NCBI GenBank assembly: GCA_964492185.1
Contig: CAZBJH010000011.1
Location: 1-47,537 of the forward strand
Source: JAFGSZ01 sp964492185
GTDB taxonomy: Bacteria; Bacteroidota; Bacteroidia; Bacteroidales; UBA10428
Direction: 5' to 3'
DNA: 47,537 nt
Shown: one piece after another, positions 1-7,200 of the stretch
Layout: each line of letters opens with the position of its first letter
Position numbering within the stretch: position 1 is the stretch's first letter
Position numbers and translations under genes: made by a program
Notes under the pieces: generated by a model
The model's input: the letters and a program-made list of their open reading frames with translations, nothing else
What the model was told of the DNA's origin: nothing
Database searches by the model: none

Positions 1-401
1 GTTCAACTCTTAAAAAAAAGTTTAAATTGAAATTCGTGATAAACTCACGCTAGATACGTAGTTCTTTTATAAGCCAATAATGTATAAAGCATTTCTAATT
101 TATTTATTCTTATTTTTAAATATTTGTATAATTACCTGCCAAATCCCCCCCTCCCTCGCTGGGAATACTAACAACAAACTCGGTGGTCACTTGTAATGGT
201 GTAATTATTCCGATCGAGGCCAGTAAGTTTATCGACAAGAGATGTTTATAACTATTTAATAAATAGTATTGATAATTAATGAATTAAAAGAGTGTTTTTT
301 ACTATATTGCCTATAATTCAACTAAATGAACAAAGACCTCTTTCGCATAGATAGTGTCTGTCAATAAAGTTGGTAGAATGTTTATCCAGACACTAATTAT
401 T
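1..401. other. AT-rich intergenic region at window start
   Basis: There is no convincing gene here. The only coding-like signal is a 38-codon plus-strand frame at 80-196. It starts MYKAFLIYLFLF and continues into a hydrophobic stretch ending in ITC, which resembles a lipoprotein signal peptide, and then stops. It could be the remnant of a truncated lipoprotein gene or chance in AT-rich DNA. A short palindromic repeat element (355-392) lies immediately before tsaE. No tRNA-like or riboswitch-like structure was recognised. Confidence 0.5.
355..392. mobile_element. MITE-like element, short class (38 bp)
   Basis: The sequence begins TGTCTGTCAATAAAG and ends TTTATCCAGACA, so its ends are inverted copies of each other. 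The right flank is CTAATTAT, matching the flank of the longer copies. Base for base it resembles the short module of the 161-bp class (compare 35980-36016) without the hairpin unit. The tsaE reading frame can be extended back into it through a GTG at 354, but that start is probably spurious. Confidence 0.6.
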
Positions 402-827
402 ATGATCGCACTCTTTGCAAATAGTACCGAAACGCTCCCAGGGGTAGCAGTTGATTTCCTTGAAAGAGTAAAAGGGAAAAGAAAGTTCGCATTTTACGGA
501 GAGATGGGGGCAGGGAAAACAACCATCATCATTGCTATCTGCAGGGTGCTTGGTGCAAGGGATGCAGCAACAAGCCCTTCTTTTGCCCTGATAAACGAGT
601 ATTTTACCACAAGCGGGGATAACATTTACCACATCGATTTTTATCGCATTGATTCTTCAGATGAACTCTATGATATCGGGATTGAAGAATACCTTTACGA
701 TCAGTCATATTGTTTTATTGAATGGCCTGACAAAGCGGAGGAAGTATTACCCGATGATATCGTTAAGGTTTATATTGAAGAAACGGGAAACGGGGCAAGA
801 AAGATTTCCATTTTAACGGATGACTGA
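402..827 (+). CDS. tsaE: tRNA threonylcarbamoyladenosine biosynthesis ATPase TsaE
   Basis: TsaE is the small P-loop ATPase that works with TsaB and TsaD to make t6A at position 37 of ANN-decoding tRNAs in the cytoplasm. The 141-residue product carries a Walker A motif GEMGAGKTT at about residues 33-41. It also has the family's TSPSF segment, the HIDFYRI segment and a C-terminal FIEWPDKAEEVLP stretch. Length is normal for the family. The start is placed at ATG 402 because the frame upstream runs from a GTG inside a repeat element and would add 16 unconserved residues. The tsaB and tsaD genes are not in the window. The next gene, ald, is more than 300 bp away and probably a separate unit. The assignment is secure from the motifs. 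Confidence 0.93.
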   Translation: MIALFANSTETLPGVAVDFLERVKGKRKFAFYGEMGAGKTTIIIAICRVLGARDAATSPSFALINEYFTTSGDNIYHIDFYRIDSSDELYDIGIEEYLYDQSYCFIEWPDKAEEVLPDDIVKVYIEETGNGARKISILTDD

Positions 828-887
828 TGGGTTATCTTTTAGAATTCATTTTTTCAATTTTTTTACCTCTACCGGGGCTCGTTTTAC

Positions 888-951
888 CCGGATAAAGTCT
901 TAATTTTGAAAAATCCTTGAAATTGTGTTAAATTAGTCAGCCTTTATCCGG
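888..951. repeat. 10-bp perfect inverted repeat downstream of tsaE
   Basis: CCGGATAAAG (888-897) and CTTTATCCGG (942-951) are perfect inverted copies 44 bp apart. The spacer is AT-rich and no T-run follows, so this is not a typical intrinsic terminator. It ends just before the MITE-like element at 961. Its function is unknown. Confidence 0.5.
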
Positions 952-960
952 CTTAAATAG

Positions 961-1121
961 TGTCTGTCCATAAAGTCCCATTTGCCGCGTTACGCTTGTC
1001 AGAAAATTGCTCATTTACGAGAAGTAAACTCCGCATTTTCGGACCGCGCGAGCCTTGCAAATGGAACCTTCTGAACAGACACATGTTCGGTAAAACATTT
1101 TGACTACTATATAGACGGACT
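961..1121 (+). mobile_element. MITE-like palindromic element, 161-bp class
   Basis: The left end is TGTCTGTCCATAAAGT and the right end GACTACTATATAGACGGACT is its imperfect inverse. Inside, an imperfect hairpin spans CATTTGC...GCAAATG and closes at an internal end copy, GAACAGACA, at 1073-1081. Flanks are TTAAATAG and CTAAATAT, consistent with an 8-bp target duplication. It occupies most of the 309-bp tsaE-ald gap and ends 15 bp before the ald start, so it forms the ald leader or carries its promoter. It contains no credible coding sequence. Confidence 0.8.
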
Positions 1122-1136
1122 CTAAATATACTTGTA

Positions 1137-2360
1137 ATGGTAGACCCGAAATCCGAAACGAGCAGTACCCCCCTGATGTACACAGGTTTATTACCCAGGG
1201 AAGAAATGCTTGAAATAGGAAAAAAACAGAAAAAACTGGTCATAGGTATACCCAGGGAGAACCATAATATCGAACACAGAATACCGCTTACACCTGAGGC
1301 TGTTGAGGTGTTGGTCAATAACGGCCATGATATTATTATTGAGACAAAAGCCGGTGAAGGTGCCAGATATTCAGATACCGATTATAGTGAACGTGGTGGT
1401 TTTATTGTTGAGAACAGGAAACAAACACTCACGGCCGACATAATTTTAAAGGTAGCTCCCCTTGATCCTGGTGATATGGAAAATCTCAGGGGTAACCAGG
1501 TGCTCATATCTGCCTTACAGCTTTACAATCAAGATGATAAGTATATTCGCGGGCTTATGCAGAATAAGGTTACAGCTGTTGCCTTTGAATATATAAAGGA
1601 TGAATTTGATCGTTTTCCGGTATTACAGTCCATGAATGCCATTACCGGGAATGCTGCAATTATCATTGCCGGTGAATATCTTAGTAATAATAACAATGGC
1701 AAGGGAGTAATGCTTGGAGGCATTTCAGGAATAACACCAACCGAAGTTATTATCATTGGTGCTGGAACAACTGCCGAGTTTGCAGCGCGTGCAGCATTGG
1801 GACTGGGTGCATTCGTTAAGGTGTTCGATACTTCTGTCCATAAGCTTGAACAATTACAGAAGAACCTTGGTGCACGGTTGTACACTTCTATTTTTCACCC
1901 GCAGGTATTAAAACGAACTTTAAAATCAGCTGATGTGCTTATCGGGGCAATTGATCTGCAGGATTCGGGGCCCCGGTATTTTGTGACTGAAGAGATGGTC
2001 AGGAAAATGAAGAAGGGATCTGTAATAATTGATCTTAGTATCGAGCAGGGGGGCTGTATTGAAACATCGGAATACCGTACCCATAACAATCCGTCATTTA
2101 CAAGGCACGGGGTTATTCATTACACTGTTGCAAACCTGCCTTCACGGGTGGCACGGACAGCGTCTATAGCTCTTAGTAATATCATATCCCCCATTTTAGT
2201 GAACATTGGAAATTCAGGGGGGATCACACCTTTCCTGAAATCAAACCCTGATGTAAGGCAGGGTGTTTATCTGTATAACGGTATACTTACACGTGAATAT
2301 ATTGGAAATATTTATAATATTCCGTCCAAGGATATTGACCTGCTTATGGCAGCATTTTAA
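1137..2360 (+). CDS. ald: alanine dehydrogenase
   Basis: NAD-dependent alanine dehydrogenase interconverts L-alanine and pyruvate plus ammonia in the cytoplasm. Visible features are the N-terminal IGIPRE start of the catalytic domain, the RIPLTPEAV segment, the MNAITGNAA segment and the Rossmann motif GAGTTAEFAARAALGLGA at about residues 207-224. The C-terminal part includes NIGNSGGITPFL. The 407-residue length fits the Bacteroidota form, which is longer than the roughly 370-residue Bacillus enzyme because of an N-terminal extension. ATG 1137 lies only 15 bp after a MITE-like element. ATG 1176 (MYTGLLPRE) is an alternative that would keep the whole catalytic domain. NAD(P) transhydrogenase subunit alpha is the closest alternative family, but the length and single-domain layout favour Ald. 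Confidence 0.88.
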   Translation: MVDPKSETSSTPLMYTGLLPREEMLEIGKKQKKLVIGIPRENHNIEHRIPLTPEAVEVLVNNGHDIIIETKAGEGARYSDTDYSERGGFIVENRKQTLTADIILKVAPLDPGDMENLRGNQVLISALQLYNQDDKYIRGLMQNKVTAVAFEYIKDEFDRFPVLQSMNAITGNAAIIIAGEYLSNNNNGKGVMLGGISGITPTEVIIIGAGTTAEFAARAALGLGAFVKVFDTSVHKLEQLQKNLGARLYTSIFHPQVLKRTLKSADVLIGAIDLQDSGPRYFVTEEMVRKMKKGSVIIDLSIEQGGCIETSEYRTHNNPSFTRHGVIHYTVANLPSRVARTASIALSNIISPILVNIGNSGGITPFLKSNPDVRQGVYLYNGILTREYIGNIYNIPSKDIDLLMAAF

Positions 2361-2478
2361 CCTGCATAATTGACTATGCCGTGTATAGGTTTATACAGTA
2401 ATCGTGTAAAATGTTGAATATTGTTTTCAGCATACGGTGTTTTGCATCTGCCCGGACTTAAAGCATGAATAATGCAGG
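2361..2478. repeat. inverted repeat between ald and the queuosine-precursor transporter
   Basis: CCTGCATAAT directly follows the ald stop codon and ATAATGCAGG lies at 2469-2478, giving a 10-bp inverted repeat with one mismatch and a spacer of about 98 bp. The right arm belongs to ATGAATAATGCAGG, which recurs exactly at 10544-10557. This may be another small palindromic repeat or a long-range hairpin in the transcript. Confidence 0.35.
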
Positions 2479-2509
2479 TTAAATTATTAATAACTAATAT
2501 TTATATATC

Positions 2510-3232
2510 ATGAATGAATTGTTCTGGCTGGTAATGTTGCTGGTCAATTTTCTGTTTATCATTATTTCATACAGGTTATTTGGCAAACAGGGCCTGTTTA
2601 TATGGATCCCCATAGCTACCATTATAGCAAACATCCAGGTTATACAGGCCATAGAGCTGTTTGGTTTTGCAGCTACACTGGGTAACATTGTTTATGCCAG
2701 TTCTTTCCTGGTAACGGATATCCTTTCGGAGCTTTACGGGCGAAAAGAGGCGAAACGTGCCGTATGGATCGGGTTTTTCAGTGTAATTGTTATGGTGGTG
2801 TTAATGAATCTGGCATTATTGTTTGCACCTCTTTCCGGTGATCTGTTTGCACAAAAAACCCATGAAAGCCTGCATACCATTTTCAGTATTATGCCCCGGA
2901 TCGTGATTGCCAGTCTCACTGCTTACCTGATCTCCCAGCAGCATGACATATGGGCGTATCATTTCTGGAAAAAGAAGTATGAAAAAAGGAAATTTATCTG
3001 GCTGCGTAATAATCTGAGCACATTGGTTTCACAATTAATAGACAGTCTGGTTTTTACGGTGATAGCATTCTGGGGGGTGTTTGAGGGGCGTGTCTTAATT
3101 GAAATTTTTGCTACAACATATGTATTAAAGTGGGTTGTGGCTGTTGCTGATACTCCTTTTATTTATTGGGCAGTGAGGATAAAAACCAAAGCCGGTAGCA
3201 GTAACAGGAATGATGTTCCTGATGGAAGGTGA
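2510..3232 (+). CDS. queuosine precursor transporter (YhhQ/VUT family)
   Basis: This is an inner-membrane carrier of the vitamin-uptake-transporter group that imports queuosine precursors such as preQ0 and preQ1. The 240-residue protein has about six hydrophobic segments. It shows the family hallmarks: SSFLVTDILSELYGRKEAKRAV after the second helix, an N-S-x-L-V-S-Q-L-I-D-S-type segment (here NLSTLVSQLIDSLVFTVIAFWG), and a C-terminal YVLKWVVAVADTPFIYW segment. ATG 2510 begins directly with the first membrane helix. The window also encodes QueG, the last enzyme of queuosine synthesis, so salvage of an imported precursor followed by maturation is plausible. A preQ1 riboswitch was looked for in the 149-bp leader and not recognised. 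Confidence 0.87.
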   Translation: MNELFWLVMLLVNFLFIIISYRLFGKQGLFIWIPIATIIANIQVIQAIELFGFAATLGNIVYASSFLVTDILSELYGRKEAKRAVWIGFFSVIVMVVLMNLALLFAPLSGDLFAQKTHESLHTIFSIMPRIVIASLTAYLISQQHDIWAYHFWKKKYEKRKFIWLRNNLSTLVSQLIDSLVFTVIAFWGVFEGRVLIEIFATTYVLKWVVAVADTPFIYWAVRIKTKAGSSNRNDVPDGR

Positions 3233-3254
3233 TTGCCTGGTGCTGCTTAAATTT

Positions 3255-3275
3255 TCCGGGCTCCCGGTTTTTTAT
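3255..3275 (+). terminator. intrinsic terminator after the transporter gene
   Basis: A short GC hairpin (CCGG-GCTC-CCGG) is followed on the plus strand by a run of six T residues. It lies 23 bp beyond the transporter stop and just before the convergent PorP/SprF gene, which is the expected place for a terminator. Confidence 0.5.
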
Positions 3276-4276
3276 TAAAATTCCACGCAGGGTACCATTT
3301 TCCGGCGCTTTTTAATCTTTTTTGTTTTGAAGAGTATGGAAAGTGAAATTTCGTGTGAGCCCCCTGTGCTGGTGATCAGCCGTGAGATGGTGAAGTCGTA
3401 GCTATAGCCGATGTTCAGGTTATTTATTTTATAACCTGTCAGCAGGGTTAAAGCATCACGGTTAAAGACTTCTTTGTACAATGGAATTCCCCGGTACCAT
3501 AGTCCCAGTACAATGGGTTCCCTGTTCCAGTAGGCACCTATATCAAGTTGCCTGAACTGATCCTGTTGTTTGTAAATGAATGCCAACTGAACGCTGGTGG
3601 GTACCGGCCTCAGGAGTTCCTGGCGTGTGATGATCTTTACACCGCCAAAAACGGCATATTTGACCGGCACAAGGCCCATATTGCCTTCTTCCTGTTCATG
3701 ATCATACAGCGACTGGTTGGGGCGAAGTAAATGATCCACATTCATTCCAATCCAGAAATGTTCGCTATATGCCATCGCAGAAACCGTAAAATCTATATCA
3801 CCGACTTTCTCAAGCGGCATAACCTCACCCGATACCGGGGCATTGCCACTCGCGGAGATCTGGTCATTCCACAGGAGGTCTTCGAAGTTTATATCGCGCT
3901 CCACATAGGCAAATTGCATTCCCGGACGTATATGAAGCCTGTTAAATAGCCTGAAATCATATGAATACATTAATCCGATATGTGTAGTGCTTAGCTGTCC
4001 GCTGCCTGCCTGATCGCTGAAGATCAGCACTCCCAGGCCGCTGTTGAATTTATCAAAATGGCGATCCAGTGAAAGGGAATAGGTTATAAATCCTTTAGGG
4101 ATCCGCGGCCATTGGTTTCTGTAATTAAGCGAAACGCGGTTCAATCCTGTTATTCCTGAAAATGAAGGGGCGAGGTACAGGGAATTTGAGTAAAACTGCG
4201 AGAATTGGGGATCCTGCCCGATCGTTATCAATGAGATAAGTATCAATATGAATAATATGAATATACGTTTAAACAT
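3275..4276 (-). CDS. PorP/SprF-family type IX secretion outer-membrane protein
   Basis: A signal peptide (MFKRIFILFILILISLITIGQ) is followed by DPQFSQFYSNSLYLAPSFSG, the hallmark start of PorP/SprF proteins. The rest of the 333 residues is rich in alternating beta-strand segments, as expected for an outer-membrane barrel. In the family, these proteins help particular T9SS cargo with type B sorting domains to be exported and attached. The gene starts 21 bp after the stop of a giant type B cargo protein on the same strand, reproducing the SprB-SprF pairing known from Flavobacterium johnsoniae. A dedicated partnership is an inference from this adjacency. The protein ends with a basic tail (KTKKIKKRRK). 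Confidence 0.92.
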   Translation of the reverse strand: MFKRIFILFILILISLITIGQDPQFSQFYSNSLYLAPSFSGITGLNRVSLNYRNQWPRIPKGFITYSLSLDRHFDKFNSGLGVLIFSDQAGSGQLSTTHIGLMYSYDFRLFNRLHIRPGMQFAYVERDINFEDLLWNDQISASGNAPVSGEVMPLEKVGDIDFTVSAMAYSEHFWIGMNVDHLLRPNQSLYDHEQEEGNMGLVPVKYAVFGGVKIITRQELLRPVPTSVQLAFIYKQQDQFRQLDIGAYWNREPIVLGLWYRGIPLYKEVFNRDALTLLTGYKINNLNIGYSYDFTISRLITSTGGSHEISLSILFKTKKIKKRRKMVPCVEF

Positions 4277-4297
4277 TTCCCTGTTTCCCTGTTAATG

Positions 4298-7200
4298 TTA
4301 ATGTAAAAGTGTCACATCGCCCGAGTCAACGAAAGCCTGCCCGTTAGTATAGCTGCCTTCAACCTTCCATACATAGACATCCTGTTTTGCCATTTTCCCG
4401 TCAACATAGCCGTCCCAGCCAATATCCCTGTCATGACTTTCAAATATCAGTTCACCCCAGCGATTGAAGATCATCAGATGATATTCTTTCACCTGGTCCA
4501 TAACACCTGGCTTGAACACCCTGTTTTCCTTCAGAGGTGAATCGGGGCGGAAAACATTCGGGAAGATCAGCTTACCGCTTGGTTCAACAAAAACCGCGTT
4601 TTGCTTTACATACAGATCGAAACAATCTTTATCGGTCCATACCCTGAGAGTAATATCATAAACTCCTTCTTCAGTATACATATGGGTGGGATTAAATTCA
4701 TTCGATGTTGTCCCGTCACCAAAGTCCCATTCATAAATATCACCATTATCCGAAAGATTGAAAAAGTGTACTTCTTCATCATTTACATATACATGACGCG
4801 GAGCAAGGTCAAAAAAGGCATTGGGCAGTATGTAAACACTGTTTATGGTTGAATAAGTATCTGTACCGCCGGGCCCTGTTGCTTTCAGCCTGATATTGTA
4901 CTTGCCGGCCTCATAATAAGTGTATTCCGGATTGGGTTTGTTGGATACTGCCCCGTCACCAAATTCCCAAAGGAATGTTGTGGAGTAGGAAGATGTATTT
5001 TCAAACCGGATGGTGAGTGGCATGCATCCCGGTTGTACAGGGTTAAACCGGGCTACCGGCGGATGGGGTACAATCTCAATGTTTTTGGAAACACTGTCGT
5101 AACAATGCTCACTTTTCACAACCAGTGAGATAGTGTATTCATCTGCCTCACCATAAAAGTGTTCTCCCGGATCTTTTTCATATGAGATGGTTTTATCGCC
5201 GAAATACCATTTATAGTCCCAGTTCGCATCTTCCGTCATGTTATCAAGGTACACCGTTCTGTCGGGATACATCTGCCATTCGGGTGATGCTTCAAAGACG
5301 GCTTCCGGTGACGGGTATACAGTGATCTCAGCAAATGAGGTATCAAAACAATTGAAAAAAGATGTTGTGATCAGGGTGATAAAATAGGAAGTATCTTTTC
5401 CCGATTCGTTAGTATACCTGTGCAGTATGTTATATCCACCTTCTTCGGTATTGCCGTCACCAAAATCCCAATTGTAAGTGTACCCCCCGGGTGTGGCGGA
5501 AAGAAGCACATCGGCCGGGTTACATGCATGAAGGGGATCGGTGGTTATTCCGGTTACCGGATTGGGATAAATTGTAATATATTTATTTGCAGTATGTGAG
5601 CAGCCATATTCACTTACCGCGGTAAGGGTAACATTATAATATTCAACTGATGTGGTAGTATTGCGGAATTCGTGAGTCGGATCCGGTTCGCCCGTAGTAT
5701 TTCCGTCACCGAAATCCCAATGATATTCAACGGCATCTTCCGACTGGTTGAAAAAGCTGAATGTTGCAGGACTGCAGGCTGGATAAGCATCGGTAGCAAA
5801 CATTGAACGGGGAAGGTTATTGTATATGCTGACCGAGTCCCGGGCGGTACATCCTTTATCATCCTGAACGGTGAAAAGAAGGTCGTAGCGACCGTTAACC
5901 AGTGAGTTGAATACAGTGTGCCGTGTATCGGTTGATGATAAGGGGGTAATATCGCCTTCCCAGTTGTATTGTTCATAGTTACCCGAACCACCGCTTACAG
6001 TAGCATTCAGGGGTAACTCATCACCCGCGCATACAATAGTATCATTGTATATGATACTGGTATTTGGATTGGGATGTACGGTTATGGCCAGGCTTTCAGT
6101 GGCATCATTTCCATTCACATCATATACCCTGAGAAAGAGATTGTAATTGCCGGGTGCATCTGCACTGAAGAGAGGATCTGAGCTGCCTTTGGTATTGAGG
6201 AAAGCTGTGTCGCCCGTCCATTCGAAAGTGTAGGAGGGCGTACCTCCCGATGCCTCCGCGTTGATCTGCAATGGCTGGCCGGCACAGATTTCACCGCTGA
6301 GTATATTCAAATTGATAAACAGTATATCTTCCAGTACTTGTATTGTTCTTGTTTCGACCGGCCCCGGACATCCGAAGCTATTGGTTTCCTGCATGGAAAT
6401 GTTGTATGTCCCGAGATTTGGAAATTCCAGGATCACAAAATTTTGATTTTCCAGAAGGAGATTGATCCCTGGCGGAATATCCCAGTTATATGTTGATCCC
6501 TCGTGGTAGGCAACGGAGTAGATAACATTTGTCTGCCCTATTCCTGCCTGGCCGGCTCCCAGTATAGGGTTCACCCCCGGTACGGGAAGTATGGATATAT
6601 GTAGAGGGGTGAAACTGCCTTCACATTGTGTTGAGTCATTATAGCTGGTCAGCCAGTATTCGGCATCTGAGCTCAGGTATGGAGTTAGAAAACGGGTATC
6701 TTCACCAAGCAGGTTCCCGTTTAGCAGGTTGTCATACCAACGTACTGTTGTGCCGTTTGTTCCCGGGCTAGCCATTAATTCAAGCGAATCGGGTCCGCAA
6801 TGATCAATATCGCTTGTAACAGGTGGCATCGGGACAGGATGGATGATGGCACGTACTTCCCTGCGACTGCTTTCACAACCGGTGACCGTGTCACTGCTTG
6901 AAACCCAGTAGGTAAGAGTTGAATCCGTGTGAGGAGTGGTGAAGGCTGGTGAATTGCTTACCAACATTCCGCCGGTTGAAGAATTATACCAGTTATTCCG
7001 GTTCCCGTTCATTCCGATTGATGAATTCAGGGTAAGGGTTCCCGGGCCGCAGATGCTTTGTGAGTTTGCCACAGGCATATCCGGTACCGGATGAATGATG
7101 ATACTTGTTTTTGTGCGGTCACTTTCACAAGCTGTAGTGTCATTAAAGGTGCTTACCCAATAATTAGCTGAATCGGTTATGAGCGGGGTGTTATAGTTTT

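Noticed and set aside
953..1318. Minus-strand open frame across the MITE-like element and the ald start
   Set aside because: It lies partly within a repeat and antisense to ald, and its product has no recognisable domain.
2361..2509. preQ1 riboswitch before the queuosine-precursor transporter
   Set aside because: No class I or class II preQ1 pattern with the expected compact pseudoknot and ribosome-binding site was found.
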